6,488 nucleotides of DNA from Candidatus Acetothermia bacterium (GTDB lineage: Bacteria; Bipolaricaulota; Bipolaricaulia; Bipolaricaulales; Bipolaricaulaceae). The notes below the pieces were generated by a model. It was not told where the DNA came from and did no database searches. It saw only the letters and a program-made list of their open reading frames with translations. This document shows, one piece after another, positions 1 to 6,383 of the stretch. Both the position numbers and the translations under genes were made by a program. The stretch covers positions 1 to 6,488 of the forward strand of contig DSBZ01000093.1 in the NCBI GenBank assembly GCA_011057175.1, written 5' to 3'. Position 1 is the stretch's first letter. Each line of letters starts with the position of its first letter.

Positions 1-486
1 CTTCCGTTCGCGATCCACCTCATGATCGAGCGCCCCGCCCGCTACGCGCGCGAGTTTCGCGTCGGCCCCGAGGACTCGATCACGGTCCACGTCGAGGCCC
101 AGGATCCTCCCGACGAAGCGCTGCGCGCCGTCCGCGACCTGGGGTGCAAGGCCGGGATCTCGTTCCGGCCGGGGACGCCTCTCGAGGAGGTCCTTCCGTA
201 CCTCGACCGGGTGGACCTCGTCCTCGTGATGAGCGTGGAGCCCGGGTTCGGCGGCCAGGCGTTCCTCCCTGCGGCCTTGGATCGGATCCGGAAGCTGCGC
301 CGGGAGATCGGGGAGCGAGCGGTGGAGATCGCGGTGGACGGGGGGATCGGCCCGGGGAACGTGCGGAGCGTGGTCGAGGCGGGGGCGGACGTGATCGTGG
401 CCGGATCGGCGATCTTCGGGAGCGCAGATCCTGCCGCAGCGGCGCGGGAGTTATGGGCGAGAGCGGGGCGCACGATGCGCTCATGA
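1..486 (+). CDS. rpe: Ribulose-phosphate 3-epimerase, 3' part (5' end outside window)
   Basis: This cytosolic enzyme interconverts D-ribulose 5-phosphate and D-xylulose 5-phosphate in the pentose phosphate or Calvin pathways. The frame is open from base 1, so the gene is cut by the window edge. About 161 codons are present of a usual 215-230, so roughly the first 65-70 residues are missing. What is seen matches the family in order: the IHLM strand with the conserved metal-binding His (residue 6 of the visible part), THxE-like VHVEA, GCKAGISFRPGTPLEEV, the phosphate-binding loop MSVEPGFGGQ (about 77-86), the VDGGI strand carrying the second catalytic/metal Asp (about 112-116), and the C-terminal GADVIVAGSAIF phosphate site. 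MSVEPGFGGQ has Glu where many members have Asn (VNPGFGGQ). The last 34 bases overlap ribD in another frame. Identification rests on motifs recalled from the family, and it is firm. Confidence 0.95.
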   Translation, partial: LPFAIHLMIERPARYAREFRVGPEDSITVHVEAQDPPDEALRAVRDLGCKAGISFRPGTPLEEVLPYLDRVDLVLVMSVEPGFGGQAFLPAALDRIRKLRREIGERAVEIAVDGGIGPGNVRSVVEAGADVIVAGSAIFGSADPAAAARELWARAGRTMRS

Positions 487-1580
487 AGCGGGCCCTCGAG
501 CTCGCCCGCCGGGGGTGGGGGTGGGCTCGCCCCAACCCCCTCGTGGGCGCGGTGGTGGTGCGGGACGGGACCGTGGTCGGGGAGGGGTACCACGCCGTGT
601 GCGGCGGCCCCCACGCCGAGGCGGTGGCCCTCCTCGAGGCCGGGGACCGGGCGCGAGGAGCGGACCTCTATCTCAACCTCGAGCCGTGCGTGGACTTCCC
701 GGGGAAGAAGACCCCGCCGTGTGCCGACGCGATCGTCGCGGCCGGGGTCAAGCGCGTGATCGTGGCCACGGCCGACCCCAACCCGTGCGTGGACGGCCGG
801 GGCCTCGCCCGCCTGCGGGAGGCGGGGGTCGAGGTCGTGGAGGGGGTTCTCGCCGACGAGGCGCGCCGGCTGAACGAGGTCTTCTTCCACTGGGTCTGCG
901 CCCGGACGCCGTTCGTGGTCCTGAAGCTCGCGATGAGCCTGGACGGGAAGATCGCCACCCGAACCCATAGGTCGCGGTGGATCACCGGGCCCGCGTCGCG
1001 GCGGCTGGTGCACTCCCTGCGCGCCCGGTACGGGGCGATCCTCGTCGGCGTGGGGACAGTCCTCGCTGACGATCCATCGCTCGCCGTTCGCGAAGGGGAA
1101 GGTCCCCAGCCCGTGCGGATCGTCCTCGACTCCGAGGGCCGGGTCCCCCTCGGGGCGAAGGTTTTCTCCCCCGAGGCGAGGACCGTCGTCGCCACCACCG
1201 ACCGGATGTCGGTGGAGGTCGAGAACGCCCTTCGGGAGAAGGGGGCCGAGGTGTGGCGGCTCCCGGGAGAAGGGGACCGCGTGGACCTGCGGGGGCTCCT
1301 CCGGCGGTTGGGTGAAGAGACGGACTCGCTTCTGGTGGAGGGGGGGGCCGAGGTGGCGTGGTCGTTCCTCTCCGCGGGACTTGTCCACAAGATCGCGTTC
1401 TTCTACGCCCCGCTGATCCTCGGCGGGCGAGACGCCGTCCCTTCGGTGGGGGGACAGGGCGTGAACGACCCAGCTCAGGGGATCCGGTTCCGCGATCTTG
1501 GAATCGAGCGCGTGGGCGAGGACTTCCTCGTCACCGGGTATCCGGTCCTAGAATCCCGCCGCCCTACGGAATCGGCCTGA
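453..1580 (+). CDS. ribD: Bifunctional diaminohydroxyphosphoribosylaminopyrimidine deaminase / 5-amino-6-(5-phosphoribosylamino)uracil reductase RibD
   Basis: RibD carries out two consecutive riboflavin steps: deamination of the pyrimidine made from GTP, then NADPH-dependent reduction of the ribosyl side chain. The 375-residue product has normal full length. Residues 1-145 are the CMP/dCMP-deaminase-like domain: RPNPLVGAVVV (26-36), zinc ligands and proton shuttle in PHAE (His54, Glu56), Cys79 in LEPC and Cys90 in TPPC, then DPNPxVxGRG (108-117). Residues about 153-375 are the reductase: LKLAMSLDGK (157-166), RWITG (175-179), ILVGVGTVLADDP (196-208), and the nucleotide-binding LLVEGGAEV. The loop between the zinc cysteines is two residues longer than the usual EPCxHxGxTPPC and has Asp81 near the usual His. 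The ATG at 453 puts HDALMKRALELA where RibD proteins begin. The SD-like GGGAG is only 2 bases away, so coupling to rpe through the 34-base overlap is likely. An in-frame ATG at 483 is the alternative start. Confidence 0.95.
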   Translation: MGESGAHDALMKRALELARRGWGWARPNPLVGAVVVRDGTVVGEGYHAVCGGPHAEAVALLEAGDRARGADLYLNLEPCVDFPGKKTPPCADAIVAAGVKRVIVATADPNPCVDGRGLARLREAGVEVVEGVLADEARRLNEVFFHWVCARTPFVVLKLAMSLDGKIATRTHRSRWITGPASRRLVHSLRARYGAILVGVGTVLADDPSLAVREGEGPQPVRIVLDSEGRVPLGAKVFSPEARTVVATTDRMSVEVENALREKGAEVWRLPGEGDRVDLRGLLRRLGEETDSLLVEGGAEVAWSFLSAGLVHKIAFFYAPLILGGRDAVPSVGGQGVNDPAQGIRFRDLGIERVGEDFLVTGYPVLESRRPTESA

Positions 1581-1870
1581 CGCTCGTTCCGTTCAGCGCG
1601 TTCCTCTGGTGGAGAGACACGCTGTACCACCACGCCGTGCTCTCGCCCGATTTGGTGCAGGCCTACGCCCGGCACGTCGTGCTGGCCGTGCGCGGGCCAG
1701 GGACGGGCAGAGACGGTCGAGCTCTTCGGGTCCTTCCTCGCGAAACGGATCTGGACATGGCCGATCTCGACCCGGCTGTAGAGGAATCGCTGCGCACAGG
1801 GCAGCGCGGCCTACTGAGCTTCAGGGAGAGAGACCTCAACAGTGTTGTCACATCACATCTGGGTTCGGTC
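1581..1870 (+). pseudogene. Possible decayed coding remnant between ribD and the transporter operon
   Basis: No intact gene is recognisable in this 290-base gap. Three adjoining segments look like translated sequence with strong G/C bias at third positions. About 1580-1690 reads FLWWRDTLYHHAVLSPDL and QAYARHVVLAV. About 1707-1754, in another frame, reads AETVELFGSFLAKRIW and is followed by unrelated residues and a TAG. About 1754-1850, back in the first frame, reads DMADLDPAVEESLRTGQ. Joined with two compensating frameshifts they give a plausible helical, soluble peptide. The first frame also runs on into the binding-protein gene, but there it is only a shadow. I do not recognise a family, and there is no good start or Shine-Dalgarno site. 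It could also be chance openness of GC-rich DNA, so this is a tentative call. Confidence 0.3.
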
Positions 1871-1899
1871 TTGAGCGGTTCCACAAGCCCGGCTAGAAT
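1871..1899 (+). promoter_or_regulatory. Sigma-70-like promoter of the ABC transporter operon
   Basis: TTGAGC (1871-1876) and TAGAAT (1894-1899) are separated by exactly 17 bases. They match the TTGACA and TATAAT consensus at four and five of six positions. Transcription would begin near 1906, at or beside the Shine-Dalgarno run GAAGGTGG (1906-1913). The leader would then be only about 14 bases, leaving no room for a riboswitch or attenuator. No clear operator repeat is seen around it. Confidence 0.7.
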
Positions 1900-1919
1900 T
1901 GAGCTGAAGGTGGTATCCC

Positions 1920-2924
1920 GTGAAGACAGTCCGATCCCGTTTGTTCGCCGTTCTTCTCTGTCTGGTGCTGGCTGGGCTGGCCGCGTGGGGCCAGGGTGAT
2001 GTGGCGGCCGCGAAGGCTGAAGGCAAGGTCACGTTCTACGCCAACATCACCGCCATCGAACCGATCATCGCTGAGTTCGCGAACACGTATGGGGTCAACG
2101 CGGAGTACGTCCGGGTGGCCACGGACAAGTTCATCCCCACCGTGCTGACCGAGTTCCAGGCCGGAAAGCTGCTTGCCGACGTGGTGCAGGGCCCGCTCCC
2201 CATTCTGCAGATTCTCAAGGAGCAGGGCGTGCTCGGTTCCTACGTGTCTCCCAACGCTTCGCTGTATCCCGACTGGGCCCTCGATGAGGACGGGGTCATC
2301 CAGCTGTTCGGCATCGAGTACGTGTGCATCCTCTACAATACGGAACTCCTCGCTGCCGACCAGGTTCCGACGTCCTACCTCGAGCTTGCCGACCCGAAGT
2401 GGCGGGACAAGCTCTTGATGCCCGACCCGACCGTCCACGCCACCACGATCTCGTGGCTCGTCGCCCTCAAGGAAGAGGTGTTCGAGAGCGAGGACGCGTG
2501 GGTGCAGTGGCTGCGTGGGATTGCTGCCAATCAACCTTTGTATGTGGCGTCGTTTGGCCCTACGCCGGATCCGATCGCCCGTGGCGAGCGGGTCCTCGGG
2601 ATCTCGATGCCCAAGTACATCATCACCAAGGCCCCGGCGCCGCTGGGCTGGGCGAACGTGACGGAAGGCCTGTTCGGTTCGCCGCGGGCGATGGCCATCG
2701 TGAAGAACCCCCGCCACCCCGAGGCTGCCAAGCTGTTCATCGACTTCTGGCTGTCCGACGTCTCGATGAAGCTGTTGGCGGACAAGGTCGGGGAGTACGT
2801 CCTCTACGAGGGGATCTACCCGCCGGTCCCGGGGATCGACCAGACCGTGGTCCGGCCGATCCGCGACCTCTCCGACGAAGAGATCCAGACCTGGAGTCAG
2901 TTTTTCGCCGGGATCTTCAAGTAG
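1920..2924 (+). CDS. ABC transporter extracellular substrate-binding protein (FbpA/polyamine-like, SBP family 1/6)
   Basis: This secreted binding protein delivers substrate to the fused permease encoded downstream. The start is GTG at 1920, supported by GAAGGTGG six bases upstream. The 334-residue product opens with a signal peptide: basic KTVRSR, hydrophobic LFAVLLCLVLAGLAA, and probable cleavage after AWG (residue 24). No lipobox fits, because Cys14 sits inside the hydrophobic core. The mature part has the usual type II binding-protein landmarks: VTFYANITAIEPIIAEFA, the ILYNTELL strand (Tyr139-Asn140-Thr141), DPKWRDKLLMPDP (158-170), and a late AAKLFIDFWLS segment. Iron-binding FbpA proteins carry adjacent tyrosines near residue 230. 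Here the equivalent stretch reads SMPKYIITK, with a single Tyr233. An Fe(III) role is therefore unproven, and polyamines, phosphonates or another anion complex remain possible. Family placement is firm, substrate is not. Confidence 0.85.
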   Translation: MKTVRSRLFAVLLCLVLAGLAAWGQGDVAAAKAEGKVTFYANITAIEPIIAEFANTYGVNAEYVRVATDKFIPTVLTEFQAGKLLADVVQGPLPILQILKEQGVLGSYVSPNASLYPDWALDEDGVIQLFGIEYVCILYNTELLAADQVPTSYLELADPKWRDKLLMPDPTVHATTISWLVALKEEVFESEDAWVQWLRGIAANQPLYVASFGPTPDPIARGERVLGISMPKYIITKAPAPLGWANVTEGLFGSPRAMAIVKNPRHPEAAKLFIDFWLSDVSMKLLADKVGEYVLYEGIYPPVPGIDQTVVRPIRDLSDEEIQTWSQFFAGIFK

Positions 2925-2934
2925 GAAGCTGGCT

Positions 2935-2968
2935 GGGGTGGCCTGTCCATCCATCGGCAGGCCACCCC
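2935..2968 (+). terminator. Intercistronic hairpin between binding-protein and ATPase genes
   Basis: GGGGTGGCCTG (2935-2945) and CAGGCCACCCC (2958-2968) form a perfect 11-bp stem around a 12-base loop, starting 10 bases after the binding-protein stop. No T run follows, so it is not a classical intrinsic terminator. At this place in importer operons such hairpins typically protect the binding-protein message from 3' decay or partly stop transcription. That would give much more binding protein than ATPase and permease. The hairpin is seen directly; its function is inferred. Confidence 0.6.
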
Positions 2969-2996
2969 GTGGCCCCTCGGGGCAAAGGACGTCGGT

Positions 2997-4094
2997 GTGC
3001 AGGTATCCGTTGCCGAGCTAACGAAGACGTTTCGATCGAGGCACGAGGAAGTTAGGGCCCTCGACCGGGTCACCCTGACGACCCCTGCCCAAAGGATCCT
3101 GACGCTGCTGGGTCCGTCGGGATGCGGCAAGACCACCCTTCTCCGGTCGATCGCCGGTCTGGAGAACCCCGACTCGGGCGAGATCACCGTGGGAGACGAC
3201 GTTGTGTGGTCGAAGGCCCGCGGTATCGCCTTCCCGCCCGAGCGCCGCGGGTTGGGGATGGTGTTTCAGTCCTACGCCATCTGGCCCCACATGACCGTGT
3301 TCGACAACGTGGCGTACCCGCTTCGCCTGCGCAAGGTCGCCCGTCACGAGGTCACGCGTCGGGTGAAGGGAGTGCTGGACATGGTGCAACTGGGAGGTCT
3401 GGAGAACCGCCCCGCCACCAAGCTCAGCGGAGGCCAGCAGCAGAGGGTGGCCCTGGCGCGGGCGCTGGTGGCCGAGCCCAAGGTCATCCTCTTCGACGAG
3501 CCGTTGAGCAACCTCGATGCGAAGCTGCGCGAGAGCACGCGGCAGGAGCTGCGGGGGTTCATCATGTCGCTCGGACTTTCGTCGGTCTACGTCACCCACG
3601 ACCGGGTGGAAGCCCTGGCCATCTCGGACGAGGTCGCGGTCATGCACCGCGGGGCGATCGTGGAGCGAGGCACGCCGACGGAGCTCTACTTCCAATCCGA
3701 CAACCCGTTCGTGGTTGACTTCGTCGGCCGGGCGAACTTCGTCCAGGCGAAGGTCGTCTCCCACGAGGGCGATGGCTTCGCCCTGGTCGACACGCGGTTG
3801 GGCCGGCTGAAGGCGGCGGCGCCAGCGGGCATCGCCCCGCAAGAGGAAGTCACGATGTACTTCCGAGCGGAGTCGGTTGAGCTCGTCCGTTCGGGGTCGG
3901 GGGGAGAAACCAACGAGTTCGACGGACGGGTGAAGGCTTCCTTGTTCACGGGCGAGGCCTACGAGGTGCGCGTGGACGCCAACGGGGAAGAGGTGCTGGC
4001 GAAGTTGGGCCTGGCGGATCGTGTGACCGAAGGGGATCAGGTCCGGCTCCGGGTTCGCCCGGAGTGGTGCCGCGTGCTCCGGACGCAGTCATGA
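2997..4094 (+). CDS. ABC transporter ATP-binding protein (FbpC/PotA-type, with C-terminal TOBE domain)
   Basis: This cytoplasmic ATPase energises the importer, presumably as a homodimer on the fused permease. The start is GTG at 2997, chosen because AAAGGA lies seven bases upstream and the protein then begins at the normal first strand. In the 365 residues: Walker A GPSGCGKT (39-46), Q-loop MVFQSYAIWPHMTVFDNV (Gln91), signature LSGGQQQR (143-150), Walker B VILFDE (163-168), D-loop SNLD (171-174) and H-loop His201. The catalytic set is complete. THDRVEA has Arg where many relatives have Gln. The SYAIWPHMT wording is typical of the Fe(III)/spermidine-putrescine importer subfamily. Residues from about 240, including a late RVRPEW strand, form the TOBE-like regulatory tail. 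The stop overlaps the permease start as ATGA, which indicates translational coupling. Confidence 0.93.
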   Translation: MQVSVAELTKTFRSRHEEVRALDRVTLTTPAQRILTLLGPSGCGKTTLLRSIAGLENPDSGEITVGDDVVWSKARGIAFPPERRGLGMVFQSYAIWPHMTVFDNVAYPLRLRKVARHEVTRRVKGVLDMVQLGGLENRPATKLSGGQQQRVALARALVAEPKVILFDEPLSNLDAKLRESTRQELRGFIMSLGLSSVYVTHDRVEALAISDEVAVMHRGAIVERGTPTELYFQSDNPFVVDFVGRANFVQAKVVSHEGDGFALVDTRLGRLKAAAPAGIAPQEEVTMYFRAESVELVRSGSGGETNEFDGRVKASLFTGEAYEVRVDANGEEVLAKLGLADRVTEGDQVRLRVRPEWCRVLRTQS

Positions 4095-5794
4095 ACGCCC
4101 GCGCGTGGGTTCGGGGGGCCGTTCCGCCGCGGACCCTGTTGGTCGCGGTACTCATCCTGGTGGTCGCATCCCTCACCGTTGGCCCGGTGGTGATGCTCCT
4201 CCTCGGGAGCTTCTCCCGCGGACTGGGCGCACTGAGGACGTTCACGCTGGACAAGTACATCGCCGTCTACTCCGACCCCTCGCTCCCCCGTGTCCTCCTC
4301 AACACGCTGATCTTCACCTTTGGATCGGCCCTGTTCTCGACGGTGCTGGGAACTTTCCTGGCGTACCTGAGCGTCCGCACGAACATCCCCCTGAAGCGCG
4401 CGTTCAGCGTTCTACCCCTGATTCCGATGATGTTCCCGCACGTGTTGTTCGCCGCGGCGTGGATCATCCTTCTCAATCCCACGAACGGGATCCTGAACAT
4501 GTGGCTGCGGGGCCTCCTCGGGATGAGCTGGGGCCCGCTCAACATTTACTCCCTTGGCGGGATGATCTTCCTGGAGGGTCTGCTCGATCTGCCGGTGACC
4601 TTCATGGTGATCTCGCCCGCCCTGTACTCGTTCGACATCAGTTTGGAGGAGGCGTCGCGGGTCAGCGGGGCGTCGAATGCGCGCACCCTGTGGAAGATCA
4701 CCTTGCCGATGCTCCGCCCGGCCGTCCTGGCGGCGTTCATGCTCGCGGTGATCCGCAGTCTGGCCGCATTCGCCGTGCCCCAGATGGTCGGGATCCCCGG
4801 TCGGATCCAGGTTCTTACCACCTACGTGTATCGGGTGATCTCCGTGGGGTGGTCCCCCGACTACGGCCGCGCGGCGGCGCTAGGGGTCATCGTCCTTGTC
4901 TCGGCGATCTCCCTGGTCCTCCTCTACCGCTACCTCACCTCGGCCAGCGAGCGGTTCGTGACGGTCACGGGAAAGGGGTTCCGCCCCACCGTGGCCAACC
5001 TCGGCCGGCTGAGGTACGTGTTCTCCGGGATCGTGCTGGTCTTGTTCTGCGTGCTCATCGTAATCCCCGCGTTGACGCTCGGGTACATGTCGTTCCTCCC
5101 GTACACGGTGATGCCCGGAAGCCGAGCGCTGAGCCTGTTCTCGTTGGCGAACTGGCAGGGGGTGTTCCAGGACCGCATCGCCATCCGCTCGATCGGGAAC
5201 ACGGCGCTTCTGGCTGTCGGCGGAGCAACGATAGGTGTGGTCCTCTCCGTGTTCATCGCCTACGTGCTCGTCAGGATCAAGGGGCGGGCGACGAGCCTCC
5301 TCGACTCGCTCGTGTTCTTGTCGTACTCGTTTCCCGGCCTGATTATCGGCGTGGGGTTCATGTGGTTCCTGATCCGCACGCCCATCTACGGGACGTTGTG
5401 GGCGCTGTTGGTGGCCTACATCGGGACCTACTTGCCCTACGGCGTCCGTCCCCTCACCAGCGCCTTCATCCAGGTGCACCACGATCTGGAGGATGCTTCC
5501 AGGGTCTGCGGGGCTGGCTTCCTCGGCACGCTCCGCCGGATCACCGTTCCCCTGATCGCCCCCGGCGTTCTCTCGGCGTGGGTCTTGATGGCGGCGATGT
5601 TCGTGCGCGAGCTGAGCGTCTCCGCGGTGCTCGCCCGTCCCGGGAGCGAGGTCCTCTCGGTGCAGATCATGCGCTACGCCTACGATGGGCTGTGGGGCAA
5701 GGTCTCCGCGCTCGGAATCCTGATGATCGGCCTCTCGGCAAGCCTCGTGATCCTCGCCAGCTTCGTGAAGGGACGCCTCAGCTCCGTGAAGTAG
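4091..5794 (+). CDS. ABC transporter permease, two fused transmembrane domains (FbpB/SfuB-type)
   Basis: This inner-membrane channel of the importer has both transmembrane domains in one 567-residue chain, so a single copy replaces a permease pair. The ATG at 4091 overlaps the ATPase stop (ATGA). Each half has about six hydrophobic helices, the first at roughly residues 16-38. Each carries the cytoplasmic EAA loop that docks on the ATPase: EEASRVSGASN...ITLP at 186-206 and EDASRVCGAG...ITVP at 467-487, 281 residues apart with the same Gly and Pro positions. A polar stretch around 285-310 (SERFVTVTGKGFRP) links the halves. This layout is known from Fe(III), thiamine and 2-aminoethylphosphonate importers. 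The gene ends the operon 37 bases before the convergent acetyltransferase gene, and I see no strong terminator there. The gene order is binding protein, ATPase, permease, not the FbpA-B-C order. Confidence 0.92.
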   Translation: MNARAWVRGAVPPRTLLVAVLILVVASLTVGPVVMLLLGSFSRGLGALRTFTLDKYIAVYSDPSLPRVLLNTLIFTFGSALFSTVLGTFLAYLSVRTNIPLKRAFSVLPLIPMMFPHVLFAAAWIILLNPTNGILNMWLRGLLGMSWGPLNIYSLGGMIFLEGLLDLPVTFMVISPALYSFDISLEEASRVSGASNARTLWKITLPMLRPAVLAAFMLAVIRSLAAFAVPQMVGIPGRIQVLTTYVYRVISVGWSPDYGRAAALGVIVLVSAISLVLLYRYLTSASERFVTVTGKGFRPTVANLGRLRYVFSGIVLVLFCVLIVIPALTLGYMSFLPYTVMPGSRALSLFSLANWQGVFQDRIAIRSIGNTALLAVGGATIGVVLSVFIAYVLVRIKGRATSLLDSLVFLSYSFPGLIIGVGFMWFLIRTPIYGTLWALLVAYIGTYLPYGVRPLTSAFIQVHHDLEDASRVCGAGFLGTLRRITVPLIAPGVLSAWVLMAAMFVRELSVSAVLARPGSEVLSVQIMRYAYDGLWGKVSALGILMIGLSASLVILASFVKGRLSSVK

Positions 5795-5831
5795 CTGGAA
5801 GGAAGGGCCCTCCGAGCCGGTGCGGGACGCC

Positions 5832-6266
5832 CTACGCCTTCGGGGAGCGGCGCTTCGAGAAGTAGAGGATGTCCGAGTGGGCGACGTACCCTAGGCGGGC
5901 GAAGAACGCCATCGAGTCATCGTTCCAGTCCTCGATGAGCGCACCGATGATCTCGATCCCCATCGCCTGCAGACGGGCCTCCACCGCGCAGACGAGCGCC
6001 TGCCCGATCCCCCGGCGGCGGTGGGCGGGGTGAACAGCGAGCCGGTTGATCCATCCCTTGCGGCCGTCGTGAGTGCCCAGGACTGCGCCCACGAGCTTCC
6101 CGTCCTGTTCCGCGCCGAGGAAGAGGGAAGTGTTTCCCTCCATCTGGCGGGCGATCGCCTCCCGGCTGTCGCGGCCGTGCGGCCGATACGGTAGGTTCGC
6201 CTCCTGCCACAGGCGGACGAGGTCGTCGTAGTCAGCGATCGAGAGGTCGCGTATGGCTGCGGTCAC
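5832..6266 (-). CDS. GNAT-family N-acetyltransferase
   Basis: This is a probable acetyl-CoA-dependent acetyltransferase of unknown acceptor. I chose the GTG at 6266 (144 residues) because AGGAGGG lies 11 bases upstream and the protein then begins TAAIRDLSIADYDD, the usual first strand and helix of the fold. An ATG at 6287 would add seven residues but has no clear ribosome site. Motif A, the CoA pyrophosphate loop, is seen as RLAVHPAHRRRGIGQAL (75-91) with RRGIG. The C-terminal NDDSMAFFARLGY is the motif B region. The N-terminal NLPYRPHGRDSREAI is shared by a subgroup of small GNATs whose substrate I cannot name. It is a single gene convergent with the transporter operon, so the two are probably unrelated. 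Length is normal and no key motif is missing. Confidence 0.88.
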   Translation of the reverse strand: MTAAIRDLSIADYDDLVRLWQEANLPYRPHGRDSREAIARQMEGNTSLFLGAEQDGKLVGAVLGTHDGRKGWINRLAVHPAHRRRGIGQALVCAVEARLQAMGIEIIGALIEDWNDDSMAFFARLGYVAHSDILYFSKRRSPKA

Positions 6267-6302
6267 AGAGTCTTTCGCCCTCCTCATGTGGAATCCCGCT
6301 GG

Positions 6303-6314
6303 GCTAGAGCTAGC
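6303..6314. repeat. Short inverted repeat in the GNAT leader/promoter region
   Basis: GCTAG-AG-CTAGC is a perfect 5-bp inverted repeat with a 2-base centre, just downstream of the putative -10 of the GNAT gene. Its position would suit a repressor site, but it is short and could be chance. No matching copy was noticed near the other promoter. Confidence 0.25.
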
Positions 6315-6318
6315 GATG

Positions 6319-6348
6319 ATTCTACCCGTTGGAGGGTGAGGAGCTCAG
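6319..6348 (-). promoter_or_regulatory. Probable promoter of the GNAT gene
   Basis: On the minus strand, CTGAGC (6348-6343) and TAGAAT (6324-6319) are 18 bases apart. The -10 hexamer is identical to that of the transporter promoter, and the -35 differs from its TTGAGC by one base. A start near 6312 would leave a leader of about 46 bases containing the AGGAGGG site and the GTG start at 6266. The -35 overlaps the stop codon of the toxin remnant. This is inferred from hexamers only. Confidence 0.45.
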
Positions 6349-6383
6349 CGGTACACCTCGCTGCGGTGGCCGATCTCAACCAT
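6345..6383 (-). pseudogene. C-terminal remnant of a RelE/ParE-type toxin gene
   Basis: The minus strand reads MVEIGHRSEVYR followed by a TGA stop (6347-6345). The ending ...RIGHRREVYR or VGHRRDVYR, with stop straight after, is the characteristic last strand of many RelE/ParE toxins (mRNA interferase or gyrase inhibitor fold). From the match IGHRSEVYR I infer a remnant of that family. Upstream of the Met, the frame runs into the conserved sequence in front of the transposase and meets a TAA after about 16 codons, so the toxin body is absent. No antitoxin gene is visible. The Met is probably fortuitous rather than a start. With 12 residues the call is suggestive only. Confidence 0.5.

Noticed and set aside
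42..1388. 448-codon open frame on the minus strand
   Set aside because: It lies antisense to rpe and ribD, whose motifs are unmistakable. The translation is low-complexity Pro/Arg/His/Gly-rich, as expected from the complement of GC-rich codons.
1581..1919. Riboswitch or attenuator upstream of the transporter
   Set aside because: The predicted transcription start is only about 14 bases before the GTG, and no conserved aptamer-like pairing was recognised in the gap.
1358..1999. 213-codon plus-strand frame spanning the end of ribD, the gap and the start of the binding-protein gene
   Set aside because: Both ends are shadows of real genes in other frames. Only the central part has coding character, and it seems to need frameshifts, so it is listed as a possible remnant instead.
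1893..2954. 353-codon open frame on the minus strand opposite the binding protein
   Set aside because: It is a shadow of the binding-protein gene with no recognisable domain. The plus strand has a promoter, SD, signal peptide and family motifs.
5795..5831. GC-rich partial palindrome (GAAGGGCCCTCC) between the convergent genes as a bidirectional terminator
   Set aside because: The palindrome is short, has no proper loop and no T run on either strand. It is not enough to call a terminator.
4105..5865. 586-codon plus-strand frame parallel to the permease
   Set aside because: It is a +1-type shadow rich in Arg, Pro, Gly and Asp with no membrane segments. The true frame gives twelve hydrophobic helices and two EAA loops.
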